Shown here: one piece after another, positions 20,401 through 35,400 of the stretch | Position numbering within the stretch: position 1 is the stretch's first letter | Layout of the letters: each line of letters starts with the position of its first letter | NCBI GenBank assembly: GCA_907165065.1 | Contig: OU015525.1 | Location: 42,204,037 to 42,268,036 of the forward strand | Direction: 5' to 3' | Length of the DNA: 64,000 nt | DNA from: Caprimulgus europaeus | Lineage: Eukaryota > Chordata > Aves > Caprimulgiformes > Caprimulgidae | The notes under the pieces: generated by a model | What the model was told of the DNA's origin: nothing | The model's database searches: none | The model's input: only the letters and a program-made list of their open reading frames with translations | Position numbers and translations under genes: made by a program

Positions 20401-23400
20401 ATACCATGTTACAAGAAAGCAGAATTCAGAAGCTGGAGCACAAGTTTTAAGTGAGCTAGACACTGCTGTGTGTGTTGCTGGAAGTGTAAGCATCTTTCAG
20501 AGTTCAGATTTTGTGGCAATTTATTGCAGCTTTAAGAAAGTGCTAGTATATGCTTCAAAATGTGAGGTCTGGAGCACAAAGAGCAGATATATCATTGCTG
20601 AATATTGTCTTGAGAATATCTGACTGGAAACAAGTATTAGCTTGTTTGTAGCACTGCAAAAAAAATAAATGTTTGCTGCAATCACTAGTGATCACAGAGT
20701 TTTTCATGTCCCATGGAAGGGTAGCTGTCAGCTCCTGCTGCTTTCATCAAATGCTAGTTTAAATAACTCTAGTTTTTAAAAATTCCTTTTGTAGTTGCAG
20801 ATTATTCTTTATTTGAGAATCCACATATTTGTTTTTAGGGAATGGAGACTATGTTCCACTTCATAGGCTCTCATAGTTTAATGAGAAATGCATGTGCATG
20901 CACACACATACATTCATATAATCTGTAAAGCTGCTTAAAATTTGTCAAGAAAAGGTCCCCATGAATTATAACCTGTAATTTATATGAAACAGGTTGTCCA
21001 GCTGAAATAAAGCAATACAGTTTTTATAACTTCAGGAAAACATCAAACTTAATGTCTTCATTTGTATCTTAACCTTTACTTAATGCTAATGTTGTAAGAG
21101 TTTTGTTACCTTAATCCTTAAGAATCTCATTTATCTGTGGTAAGGCTTCTTGTTAAACAGGTTGATTTTTATGTCCTTTCTGCCCTCTAAACATTGTCTT
21201 ATTTGCAACCTTACTATTTACTGGTTATTTTCTTCTCTTGCTTTCTCTAGTGTTAGTCCATAATCTGCAGTGACTTGCTTTTCTCTTTGCCAAGGCAGTC
21301 CATGCGTTGAAGAGGTAGGGAAGGTTTCGTATTGCTAAATTGGGGAGCAGTTCCTACAAACCCATTTTTTCCACCACAAACATTTGAACCATGCGTTCAA
21401 ACCAATGAACTATTTCAATTCACCCTTTTCCGAAAAAAAACCCAAAAAACCCCAAGTAGTTAATGTTAGTTCTCTATTCTTTTAGGGTATATCAGTCTCA
21501 ATCCTTTACTACCCTTTTTACCAGTTATTCTGGCCTTTTTTAATATGAAAAGTGTTATATTATGTATTCCTCACAGACAAGAAGTTATATGCTTGTCAGA
21601 GTTACTTTTGGATTGAGAGGAACCAGCAGATCCAACAGAAAGAATTACAGTCTTCATAGGATAATGCATGGAAGGAGAAAAAAAACAGTAACAAAAGCTT
21701 CTTTAAGAGAACATGCCATGCCTCAGAAAATTTCTTGCAGGCAGGCTCTTTCCCTAGAAATGTACAGGTAAACAAAAAAAAGAGACTAGTGCAATACTGC
21801 ATCTTCCCAGAATCAGGAAGAGTAACAGGCTGGAGGCTTGAGTTTTGCCTGTAGGAATGAACACAGGCTCTTGAGCATCCAGCTGAGACACTCATTTTGC
21901 CATTTCTTCATTCTAAATCTACTGTTAAAAGAGTATGCTGGATATTGGATGTTCAGCAGCTAAGCTGCATGACTCATGTAGACTGTTATTTTTGCTCCTA
22001 TTCATAATTTTTCTGTTCAAAGTACTTGAGCTATTTTGAGGAAAGGCTCTATGAATAGGGAATATAAATAGCTTAATTACGGTTTGTTTTGCATTTCTTG
22101 CTACTAGAAAACAATTCTTATAAAAAAAAAAAAATCATAATTATTTTAAAGCTAAAACAAGCTGCTCTGTTTTGGAGCCTGTACTGGTTTCTTAGATGAT
22201 TCTGAAATGCAACTAGGAATTTTAAGCATTATGAAATTTGGGTACTTTGACACACCCTATCGAGTATATTGCTTTCTCTGAATGGTTTGAATGCTGAGGT
22301 GCGTAGAAAATGAGCATCCTGGAAAGTATCAGGTAAAATGGCAAAATAGCAGTTTTATCACCAATTTAAAAGATAAAATGCAAATTTTTCGTACTCTGGC
22401 TTAGTAGGTAGATGTGCCTTATTTTTTCCTTTTATGGAAAGATATGTGTTTGTATAATATGCAGCTCTAGATCCAGCCACTTGCGATTGCCCTGGACAAG
22501 TGTTCAGATGACACTGGAATTTGCATGGTGATGCTTTAATGTTTATGCCATTCTGCAAGGTACCAAACTCTGATCCCTCTACAGGCACTTTAAACTCTAC
22601 CTTAGTTTACCTCTAAGCACCTGTTGAAAAGCTTGGTAGAATCCGAGCCAGAGTACTTGACATCTCACAAAAAAATCTCTACAGCTTTTTGTCCTTAGAA
22701 AACACTATTTGTGTAAGAGAGGGCAGAATTGGGTATCTGGCTTCTGATGAGCTGAGTAGCAATAGCAAAAGCATGATCATGATCAGCCTGCTCTTCCCTT
22801 GGCTGCTAATGGCTTTCTCCAAAGCATTTGCAACCAGCTGCTGTTGGAGAAAAAAAAAAATGGTGGAATAGGTTCTTAGCCTGGGCTGTAAGGGTATTGA
22901 TGACTTCTTCCCTTCACCTCAGTGCCAGGTTTGCTTGCTCTGAAGTGTTTAGATGGTAGATAGGGCATTTATAAGAAGCACTCAGCTTGGTGTCAAGTGT
23001 TTTGCTTGAACTCCTATATGGTTGTTAAGACTTCTTTCTTTATTTTAATGCAAGTTCTGGTCTTGTCCATTAATTAACACTTGCCTCCAAACAGATACAG
23101 GACTTCTGAGTATGCAAAGCTTTACTTCAGTTTTGAATGAAATAACTTGGATCTGAGGGAGCTGGTAAGAGAGAGAAGGTGAACACCTCAGTGGTTTAAG
23201 GAATCGAATGATTCCTTTTCCTCTTTTGCTTTGCTTCTCTGATAAATTTTACTTGTTAACACATTGCAATGGGAGTTCTTCTGAATTGTGTTCTGCTTAA
23301 CTCCTCATCTTCAGGAAATACCTACAATGTTTAAAGTCTCTAATCCTAAGGATTAGCTTTATATGAGTTGCAGGTGCCATGAGTTGGCAGCACTAAATAA

Positions 23401-26400
23401 TGACAACCAATCCGGTTGCCTTCAAAACAAATGAACAGTCCTGGGCACCTCATTATTCATTTTCTGACCTACAAATTCTTCCACCTACTCCTAACTCCAT
23501 TTGACACAGTCTTTGCTGCTTGTTAAGTCCCAGTCCTTAAAGCTATGACATATTCTGGTATTGCTTTCAGTTTTTAGTGGAAGCACTCGTGAAGCTCAAG
23601 GCTGAGGAGAACCAGTCCTGCATAAAACAGACCTTCCATTACACAGTATTGACAACAAAAGTACAACAGAGATACTATACAGAGATTTTTTTTGAAATAA
23701 ATCTGTTATTACAATGGCAGGGGGAAAAAGAATAAACTGGAGTAGAAGCTTGTTCCTAGTACCACAGCACAGTCATCTCTCTCAGTCCCAGATTTGCAGA
23801 ATTACCCAGGTGGTTTGTTGGGCTTATGTTGTCCTATACACCGGCTATCGCCTCCCTCCCCTGCTATCTGTTCTCCAGAGGTTTGAATGAGAGGGGTTAC
23901 CATGAGCAGCTGCAGCAGCAGCACCAACAAAAGCAGCAGGCATTGGACCCTCGATTGCCTGTGCTGTGCTGAGCCTGTGCAGCGCCGGGGGTCTCCTGGG
24001 TCGTAGACATCTGCCGCTTGCGCATCTCCATCCGCTCTGATCCCATGGGCTGCAAGACAGCGAGAGAAGGTGGAAGTAAGAAACATCTCTCTTCTTTTGT
24101 TCCTTTTGTTTGCTTTAAAAGTCTTACCAAGAACTGCTGAAGGCCATAGCTCCAATGGAATGGAAAAGCTAAATGGTTGTTTTTTCCCCACACAAGCTCT
24201 TAGGTGTTGAATCCTCTGGAAGATTCAGTCATTTTATAAGTGCTGTGATGGAAGGCAAAGGGCTAATGAATTCTGTGCATGGGTGGGAATACAAAGAGAA
24301 GAAAGTGGTGACACAAAGAGCAAAAGGTGGAAGTGAGAGGTCATGGGGAACTGCAGCTCTTAGCACAGTGGTATATAAGCCTAGGAGTTGAAAAGGGTTT
24401 TGTGAGGTTTTGACTTCAAGACCAGTCCTAAAGAAAATGGTACAGAATAGAGATAGTTAGAGCCTCTTTTTTTCTTTCTTTCTTTTCTCTGTGTCTTTCT
24501 TTTGATTAGCCAGCACACACACAGGGTTAGTGATGCTTGAGTGAGACACCTGAGCTCTCCTGAAAATCTGGCCTTTGGGGAGTATTGAGGATGTCTCAAC
24601 CTGCTGGTTGCCCTGTAGCAAGGGGGAAGGGCCAATGCTTATCTGTCCATTATAAGTCTGACTGACACAGGTTTTTAAAATGTTTTTCTCTCAAGAAGGA
24701 AGTGCTTCTGTGAAGATGAGGAATTACTAATGGAGAAAACACATGACTGGATGTTAATATTTAACATGCAGGTTTTTGGTCGCCTCCCCTAGCTGAAGAC
24801 AGCATGAAACAGTTTTTGGTGGAAGCACTTGTTGTGGTTTTTGCACTGTTCCAGGAAACCTTTTTGGAGCCTGAATTCTGCAGATTGTGTGGAGAAGTGG
24901 TGTTAATGAAATGACAAGTCCCCTTGAAGTCCCTGTCCCTTCCTGACCTGTTTCTCTATGGGCTTCAAACTTGCTCTACAGCACTTAATAATGCTCTCCC
25001 TATTATGCTGAGGTTTGTGCCATGTCTAAGTGGCAGATGTCTTTTATAGATGAAATGCCAGCTTGTACAAAGATGAGTACATCTTTCTTCATCTTGATTG
25101 TATTTGATTTTTGGATACAGAACTAGTCATCCTCCTGTGTCATGAGATCCCTTTGTGTGTAGGTTCTTTCAGGTTGCTAAACCTTCTTTTGAGGCCATGA
25201 TGATTGTAGGAAATTAAAATTAGCTGCTACCAATTTAGAGTTCTTTTTTTTTTTAATTGATACTTGAATATCAGACTTGAAACATAATCTGATGAGGTGA
25301 ATACCAGAGGGTTAAAAGTTGCCTTCGTTTCTAAAACATTCAGCCAGGTTTAAGAAATACTATTGTTGTAACTTGAGGGAGAATGCACAGAGGTTGTCAC
25401 AGACTCAACAGAAGTGTCAGGAGAAGAAAAGAGATTATTTTAGTGGAGTGCAGCATTACATTTTGGTGGAACTTTTTTATGCTGAATATGTTTCTCTTTT
25501 ACAAAGCTTAATAGTTTTTGTTTTTGTGAGAACCACCCACTCTCCCAAGAGAAAAATGCACGACATGCTGAGCAGAAGATGCACCTGTTATGCAGGAGGA
25601 ATAAAATGTAAGTTCAACAGTACAGACAGAAATGATAACCCATTTTGTAACTCTGTAGACCTAATCTGACAAGCAATGCCTAAATGCCCAGAAATAGAAA
25701 ATCGGAGAAGGAACATAGCTTCCCAAACCCCACAACCTTTCTTGTTTGAAAATGCAGAAGAAGAAATGTGGAATACATTTGTAGACTGAGATTTCTTTTC
25801 TTCAGTTTCAGATTCACAGGAATAGAATGAACCTCTAAGTATTAATTTCTTTCCAGATACCTCTACATTTGAAATAGAGCAACTTCATATTTCAATTAGA
25901 AAGTAATAGCATATAAAGCATTATTGGAATGAGAATATATCTGACAATATTTCAGGCTGCTTTGGAGAGTAAACCATTATTTATTAGAAATGTGTAACTT
26001 GGATTCAGATATGTCCAGTTTATATAGCCTAATCCATCCATTCTTTTGAGATGAAACTTTATGAGGATAGTTCACACATTCATATTTCTAATCCATATTA
26101 CAACTGAACTGATGGTGGTCTGAGTAGGAAAGCTGGTTCCTGTTGTTTGCTTTTTTCCCCAAGGAGAAAGGTAAATGACAGCAGAAGTAGGAAGAATACA
26201 CTCTTCCTCCCCACCTCATTCACCGTGGCTTAATTCTAGAGATCCTTCTGGATCCATCGTTACCATTTCAGGTTCTTCTTCAGAAATGTTCTTTGACATC
26301 TTTAATGAAAGGAAAGAGTATGTAAGTAGCTGTATGGCAAAAACTGCCCAGCAGCATTGTGGTTTTGGTTCACTCCTGAATCATACACCTTACTTAGAAG

Positions 26401-29400
26401 TTTTCTGGTACTGTAGGTTTTTATGAATGTTCATCATTGCATGATTTCTCACACAGTTTACAGAAAATTAAGGATTGAGCAAAACTAAGATTCAAGACAC
26501 ATTTTTGCAAATTAAATGATGCATTTTCATTTTCATTTGGCAGATGTATACCAACTTTCTCATTGAGTAAGCAAGTAGGTTTTTGTCATTTATGTGATGA
26601 AGATTTGTTTTGAAAGATATTTTTAGCAGATAAAGCATGCTTTCATGATAGCAGAGCTGTATTAGACTAATGGGAAATAAGAGAAAGATAACCAGAATAT
26701 ATCTGTTGGCTTAAAGACAGCCTAAGCTTTTGAATTACAAAGCTGTTAAGTGATTATCGTGCACGTATTTCCTGTGGCAATTGACAGTCATATGGTACAT
26801 TCAATAGAGGTTTGGAGTGGCTCAAAAAGTAATGAGGATGTGGCTTTCTGTGATGTATTAGCAGGAATACTATGGTAAGATACAGGAAGTAATTCATTCC
26901 TCTGTACATGTACTATGGGTATCACATTCCAAGAAAGTTAGAGCATCTATCTAAACATTTAACAAGATGTTTAGAAAGCGTGACTTGCACAGAAAAATTG
27001 TAGGAGTTGGAGTTTGTTAATCTAGAAAAGGTAACTGAGAAGTACATTGATCTTCTGATCAGTAAAAGGTTATGGTGTTCTTTTGTTCTCTCTTTGAGAG
27101 ATAAATAATGAGTTAGCTTGGGCTAAATAAAATCTCCATTTTTATAGGATAGCAAGACAGAGAGCTGAGCAGTGGTACAGGTTACTACAAAGTTGCAGAA
27201 ACTCTTTGGCACCGATTGTATTAAGACCCGTAAGACAAAAACATACCAGGCTGGTCCAGGTTCAAGAACAAGCAATGAGTAAGTGATCCATCCCAGCATT
27301 GTTTTTCCAACTTTTTTTTTTTTTTAATGCAATTCTGTCTCGTAACCAAACTGTCATCAAGCACATCATTCTATACATCTCTCTACCTGGACCAACTCTC
27401 TTTGGCCATATGAGAATGATTAATCTGCAGGAGAAGTGGATTTTTTTACATTAAAATCTAGGCTTTTGTGGTTCAATCCTCTAATCACAAAATAAAATGT
27501 TCGTGTTTGCAGCAGAATTTGTTGCAAACTTATATCTCAATTGTGATTGTACCAAGTGAAACACAGGCTCTGCCTAAAGGATATGTCAGAATTTCATATC
27601 TATATTCATGGATATACACTAGCTTTCTACATTTCTTTGTTGGTTTTGGGTTTTTTTTAAGATGTAATAATAATAAAGGTAAACCAGGGAAACATAAACC
27701 CTGCAATTTGGAAGCAAGAAGTTCACCACGAACTTCCTTGTCTGCGTCTTTTGCTCTCCCATAAACTGCTCCTTGGCTGGAAGAGTGGCAAAGGCACAGA
27801 CACTGAGTTCGTGCAAGTCATCTAAGGATTCATTTTCAAATAAAAGTATCCTGAAAAGCATTGAGATTATCTGAGTATGACTGTACACAGGGAATTATAA
27901 TGATCTTGGAAGGTGTATGGAAAAAAAAAGTCACAGAGATGAAGCAATTTGTCTTGAGATTGTGCAGTGAGCTAATGACAGAGCCACTAGTGGGACGCAA
28001 ACAAAACAGCTTTATTTTATGTCCATGGTTGTTTTTGTGCTACCTCTGGTATATCCAGAAGGGTCATCAAAGTTCTCCATCACACACTGCTGCTTCTTGC
28101 TGCAGCCACCATAGTTGTGTCATGAGCCTTTCCAGACATCTGCTGGGATTATTGTCTTGAGTTGTGCTGTGTGCAAGAATGGACAATAGATTTATCAACA
28201 AGTCCAGTGAATATTATTTGTAGGAATTTACAAAATTCCTTGCTTCTTTACAGTACAAGCCCCATTAGCAACAATTTAAACAACTGCTTGACTGACTTGC
28301 GGATCTGTGGGAATGGAGGTGGCCATTTTTTGCCTTCAGTAGCCCCTAGGTGCTCAGGGCAAAAAGGAACGAGATTTTTTAGACCTCCCAGTAAAAAGGT
28401 CTTCTGTTCACACAATGTTGTGGTTGTTAATTTGGGACATCAGATGGTCTGACTGGGTCATGCAGTAGGTGTGAAACCGATTAGAAAATCCAGTGCCCGT
28501 GTTCTTTGCATCAACCATGAGACTAAGAGTATATATTAGTTGAAGAATTATTTATCTGTGGATCCTACTGCTATAGTACATGGTACCAGTGACTGGCGAC
28601 CTCTTCAAGTTTATTATCCCACAGTATTAGGCCAAAGAGCCTCAACTAACTGTAATCAAAACCAGTGGAAGTGTGACTGCTAATTTTGCAAGAGGGCTTT
28701 CCTTATTTTCTAGATTAATATTGTGGGTGATCAGGTTGTTTTAATAATGAAAAATCTGAATTATCAACAGCATTTTGGGGTAATAGCTTACCTTAAAGAT
28801 GACATATGTTGATACTTACATTTAACTAAATATTTTGCTTTCCCTATCCTAGTTGAGAATACATTTGGCAGACCCACAGGTGGTGGAGTGGGGAAGAAGG
28901 ATAAGAGAGTATTGCTCCACCACCAGCTGCTGTGTTTCATAAGTACCATAAGAGGTGGCTTAAACTTGTTCCCATAACCTGACTGTGACAGTTAAGTAAT
29001 GACCTGTGTTTTCTTAAACCAGTAGTGTGATGTTGCAGAGAAATGCATGTAAAGAGCTGGGCAGGGAAAACAGTTGTAGCAATCAGTAGGAAGACTTTGG
29101 AGCTTGAGGAGCCCTGAGAGCTGCAGTGTGTATAAAACTAAGTGTATTCAAGGGTGAGGGAGAGTTTGGAGCTATTACTTGGCTGTAGAACAAAAGGGTG
29201 CATTCCTGAGGAAAACAAGGTGTACAGCCATCCTCCTACACCTGTCAGGCAGATCACTCAAGTCTGACAGGAGACTGGTTTTTAGTCAATATGGCATTGA
29301 TGTGGGAAACAACCTGCAATTGAACTGGACAGATTTCTCCTCATAGAGAAATTTTATAATGCAGTTAGAAAAAAATAATAGGTGCATTTTCTGTAAACAC

Positions 29401-32400
29401 CAGTGCAAATGTTCTTCCATCAGCCAAAATATTCTGTTCCTTATTACCAGGTGTGCACTTTCACCAGGTGTGAAAATGGCAATCAGTAAATAAAGTTGCT
29501 TGTCACACCAGCCTCCTAGGACAGTCACTTATTTGGTCGACAGACACTCTGAAATAAAAAAAAGATGGAGGTGCTCTTTCTAAGTTTTTCAGTTGGCATG
29601 GCATGCAATTAGTATGTGGTTTAAAATTAATTTGTTACTGGCCAGTGTCAAGTATTTTCTGTTTTATTTCCCTGGACAATCATATATAAGTGTGTCTGTC
29701 AGCAAAGAGGATGTTTTCTTTGGAACACCTAAATTTTGTTGTGATGAAAGAAAATTCCATCCTAGTTTTTATAGATTCAATTTTGAAGTACTAATGCTGC
29801 TGTACATGGACAAATTTTCAACTTCTGAAAAACTACATCACTTCACTATGGCCAGTGAAGACAAGGGGATTTATAGCAGCTGAGGATCTGATCTGGTACT
29901 TGCATTTATGTTGCAGAAAAAAGTGACTTCATATCTTGGGTTGGACTTAATAGCAGGTGGTGCTAAGCAGAAGTGTTACAAATTGTCTGAAATGCCTTTC
30001 TTCAAATTTTGTGTAAATGTTTTGTTTAAAAATCCTCCTTCTGCTTCCTGAATGTATTTACATGGACCGTTACAAATAGTGAGAGTTTTTTATCTTATCA
30101 CTGAAAGTGACTTTTTCTGTCTTACTAAGAGAATGCAGAGGGTAAATGTGTATTGATGCACATAAACTTATTGTTCTCTCTTTCTGCTCTGATAGAATAG
30201 TTTTGTATTTATTCTTTGAGAGAACTCTTACTGTATTTATTATAAAGTAAATTTAGAGATGGATGTTTTTATTTTTTCCAAGGTAGTTTAAGTATGTTTA
30301 GATTTTTAGATATAGTTCTTCAAATAGTTAAAGATTCAGACCTATTATAAGATGCTGTTCTATTCTCTTTGAGTTCCTTGCAAGTTCAGAAGATCAACAT
30401 CTCACAGGTTCAAGCTCAAATTATTGCTTTGGTTTTTTGTTGGTTATATTGCTTCTTCAAGGTAAGAGAGGAAGGACCAGGAGGAGAATGTACCTCTGAG
30501 CCCCAATGGAGGGATTCATTAACCCAGTTTGTGACAGGTTTATCCCCTAATACACCTGGATTTCAAAAAGCTCAGATGCTGCCTGGGTCTCTTGTTCTTG
30601 TTTAATTCCCTATTACCTTAAACTTCCTTGCTAGTTTGCTGGACTAGAAGAACGATCCATACCTTAAAATTTGTCTTGCTGAGAAAGAATAAGGCAATCA
30701 AAAATTGCTTTTCTTCCTCTAGGTTATCTCCCTGACACCAGAATGGAAATTTCACTGCTTTAAACTCCCTGTGCCTCCTTTATCTTCTCAGATTTCCAGA
30801 CCTCTCAGAGGTGCTATGAGAAAATAAACTGTGTGAGAACCCTTTGTACTAGATGCTCTCTGCACTTTGAGAACTGGGGTCTGCCTTCTCTGTCCCCACC
30901 ATCTGGAGCAGCTACATGCCTGGTTTGAGAAGAAAACACACAGGATTTAAAAACTGCAGCTGGACCAGTATCTCGTACGTGTTTTGTAAGGAATCCAAAA
31001 ATACTTTTCAAATATTGATGGAATGAGGTGAGATACCTTTAGCCAAAGGACTTTAATCTCTACCTTCTCCAGCATCGTTTAACCCCAGTCTGGGTACAGT
31101 TTTAGACAACTGCGGGGTATAACATGAAATGTATCTCTGCATCCAATTGTACCAGTTTGCCCAAAGTAATGACAGCACTATCACAGACACCTATGTCTGC
31201 TTGGTCAGAGCTTGGGTAGCATAATTTAATAGAAAAAATATTATTTTCTGTTTCATATGGATACAGAAGGACTAAAAGGTGCTATTCTGCTGGTTTGTGG
31301 ATAGTCAGTTGGATCTGATTTTGTGAATGTTGTATCACCATGGGAAACCAAATCCTTGAACGGGACAGTCAGCCAATGTCCAGATGGCAACAGGAGTTTC
31401 TGTTCCAAAGGTCTTTGTGGTGGTGTTGGCTGGACCAGGTGAGACCCCCTGAATCGTGCTTTACTGCACGGTTCTTGTATCCATCTGGCCTGTGCTCCAT
31501 GGGACCACTCCAGCGTACGTGTGATCCACCTCTAGTGATTATCTTGAGCTACATAAGAAACATTTCCTAACTAACTAAACTGTGTACAAAAGACTGTCCT
31601 GCATCTGCAGGAAGTTTCTTCTGACTACTTAGAAGCAACTGGCTACTTACAATTTCCTGGGACTACCTGCAATCTGTGTAGAGGTAGATCAGTTTGGCAG
31701 CCTGGAAGGGCTGGATTCTCTGCTCCAGATGTTAACCAGCACATGGAAACATACAGGGACTGGTCTGGGTGCAACAGGGCCTGCCTGAAGGAATCCACAG
31801 GACTGTCCAAATCCTGCATGGAGAGCACCAATTAGGCTAACAATTGAGAAAGGGGAGTAGGAGTTGAAATGATCAGCTTGTCTCTGGTTGATTCACTATT
31901 TCAAGTCAATCTAATGTAGCATGTATGCAGATGCCTAGGTGTGGAGTTTCTGGATCTCCGAGGGAGAGAGGGGTCCTTCTCTGTATAATGATAATGACAA
32001 ATTTAGTCCATTATTAAAAAGTCCCTGAAAAGCAATAAACCAAAAATAGAGGAAAAATAATGGCATATATTCTTGGTTCTTATCCAGCCAGATAGCATAG
32101 ATAATTAATATAAAAAGTATACACTCAAATTACTGAATGCTAATAAATAACAGAAAAAAAAAAAAAAAAGTCCAGGGATTTAAGCAAGCATCTGGCTGAC
32201 AGCCACCTGGAGTGAGTGCCCAGGTGTGCATCATCATAGTCCAGTTATTTTTCAGTAAATACTTCAGGCCTGATCCAAACTCCACTGAACAATGAAAACC
32301 ACCTATTGGTTTCAACGAGCTTCAGGTGAGGTTACATCACTCTTGCAATGGCTGCTTTCCCTTCAGATCCCCCCAGTAATGATAACCAGTGAGATGGAAG

Positions 32401-35400
32401 AAAGAGGTTCTGTCCTTGTCCACTACTGTCATAAGAGGCTTGCAATGGGGGTCAAGCTCAAGGGAAATTTCTGAATCTGTATTTTTATTAATTTAGAAAT
32501 ACTTGGGGCTGCAACATACTCCCACTGAAGGCTGTGGCAGTTTATTTTCAACTGAAATATGAACAGGAAGCTTGATGCTCGTGCTTCTTCCTCTTCATTG
32601 ACAAATTTGACACGCAGGCATCAAGCAGTGTACTATTTTAGAGAAGAATTAGAGTATATGCTAATGAACTCACCCACACATATGCACATGCTTTAGGCAT
32701 AGTTATCAGATTGCCCACTTAGTGAGTGAAGAGCAGGAGCTCTTCTGAGTTTTTTTGTGTTACTGGATATCTGGCATCTTGTAGTGGGGTGACTTAAATG
32801 GGTGAGAGTTTCCAAATACAAGACGGAGGTTAGCAGAGAGGAGACGGGCAGCCACGCAGAATAAAAGCAGCTTCTTATGTCACTGCTGCAGTCAACTTAT
32901 CAAAGGCTTAAGTGGATAACATCACAAGAGAAAGTAGTATCCTTCTATGAGTTTAACAATTCTGGGATGCTTTTATGTAAAATGTCTAGAAATTGAGTGC
33001 CTTTACTTGTTTTATTTAATTTGTTTTTCCAGAGGAACAGCAGCTCAGAGGAGCTGGGTTCATCTACTCAGATTAAAGGATTGCTGTACCTTTCAAAAGA
33101 AATGGCTGAAAGTGTTCCACACCCACACGCTAACATGTAACGGTGCCTTGATCATGTCACCTGCAACTGAGGTCTTTTTCTACCAAGGGCTCAAAGGAGT
33201 CTTCTGCTCCTTTTTCTTTGGCATTCAGTGCTGCACATTTGGCCACCAGATCAGCCCACTGTCTGCAAAAAAACCTCCCTGCACTAAAGGTTTTTTTCTG
33301 AGTAAAATCTGACTTCTTGTAAAGAAACAAGTTACTTGGGGTTTCAGTGGGATTTCTGTGGGGTTTTTTTGTGGGGTTTTTTTGTTTGTTTGTTTTTGTT
33401 TTTTTGAGGGATGTCTTATATCTGCTCTGGTACTACTGTAAAGTATTTATTTACTTTGGATTTTATCACAAGAGACATCACTGAAAATGTTACTTTAACA
33501 TGCCATTAGCAGAGTCACTCCTGTCATTATTTCTCCTGTAATATGGGAAAGACATTGGAGATTTTTTTACCAGTTGCATAGAAAAAGCAACAAAAGCAAC
33601 CTGTCACTCCAGTCCAGCCCTTTATGCGGGTGCTATGACAGTGGAGCAGTACAAATGTGAGTATGGATAGAATTGTGTCCCATGCTGAGTCCCTTCAAAA
33701 AAACAGGTCATTGCAAACTGCAATTAAGTTAAATCAGTGTCAAGTCCTTCCCTGCACAGCACAGACTGCCGTCATCCTTCGCCTTGTCTTTTGAGGCAGC
33801 TGGAGTCAACCTCAGCAGATCTATGTCAGTTCACGCTGGCTGATCAGCTCTCTCAGAAGCAAAAACAACACAACCCCTCAACTCCAGGCTTCTCCAATGC
33901 TGGGAGGACTACCGCTTCTTCAGCCCTGCTTTGGCTGGCTTTCATGACAGAGGAAGTATTTGCTTCCAGTTATTTTTATGCAGCTCATTTAAAAAAAAAA
34001 AATCTAAAAACACATTCAGCCTGATATTTTAAAAACCTCTTTACTATGCAAACAGTGAAACCGGTGCACACAGCAGATTGCTCTGCTCACTCCCATCATC
34101 TCCTACTGAGTACTTAGTTGCATTGAGCTTAATTATGAATGGTCTCCAAAAAGCCCATTTTACTGTACTATGAAGTGACTCATATCACACAGAAGCTCTG
34201 ACAACTCGCACTGGGTATTGGAGTCACATGGTGCTGTATTTGCCGGTGACTCATTTCAGATTGTACTCAGTGCCGAGATCTGACTCATATCGAACTGTGC
34301 GAGGGGCTGACTGACATTGTACTGGTCTGAAAGCCGGTTTGAATTGGGATGACTCACCCTGGAGTGCATTAAATAGTGATACACACACCGGTTCCTATTG
34401 ATTCTGATTGTCGCGATTCACTTCGGGCTGTACTACACTGGCATCTGGCTGCTCTGGCATGGCAGGCACTGCAGGAGCTGCACCTCTGCCTTGAGAGCTC
34501 GGCAAGTGCCAAACGGAGCAGTGTCAGCGTCAGCCAGGATGAGTATTACCAAAGTTGACTTAAAGCTGAAGTAAGGTCAGAACTGACCTTAGCACACTGT
34601 CATGTCTGTGTCTCTGCACTTCTTTGCTTCACCTGGCTATGGTAACTTTCTGTTCATAGGCATGTTTCAAAATTTAAGTGTCATGACCCTCTAGCTAAGA
34701 ATACTCCATTGCTTCTGAATGCTAGATCTCCACAGTATTTCCAAGACCTGCTGCCTCCTTGGGATAACTTTTCTTAGGTACAAAAAGATGGGATGAATTT
34801 TGTACTGGTGACTGAATAGTTGCTTGTGCTTCAGGTACATCAACTTGTGACCTGGGCTCCAAGAGACACACAAACCTGAAAACTCCTCCCTGGTACTTGA
34901 AGCTGAGCCCTCAAACGTCTTTGGTACTCACTCTGAAAAATGCTGTTCTTTCCAAGGGATAAAGAAGTGTGTAACAGCTGAGGTGATGCTTCCATGCTTA
35001 ACTATTTGTGACCCAGAGTAAAAACAGCAGAATAAGTAATGATGGGAGGTAGATAAGAAATTCAAGGAGAAATAAAGTAACTGCTCTCTCATCTTAGAGC
35101 GTTTTATAAAACAGTGCTAGTTTTACATTTAGTTGGCTTGAGCATGCTCTTAGTTTAGAAAGATACTCCTGATTTTAACACGAAAGACACTCCTGATTTT
35201 AACACGACACTCCTAATTTTAACCTGACCACAACTAGGACTCTCCTGATACTGATTCTGGTGCTCGTTTAGTTGAGCTAGTAGTTACTGGGTTTTGGTCC
35301 TGTAGTGTAGCAATGGCATAACTGGCACCATGGTACATAGCTCCATGGGGCGCTGGAGCTCATGCTGCCGTCCTGCTCGTGCAATGGCCATGGAAGCACA

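Noticed and set aside
23802-24191. 129-residue minus-strand frame overlapping the cysteine-string exon
   Set aside because: It is a shifted-frame shadow. The frame with MGSERM and the cysteine string is the conserved RGS20 frame.
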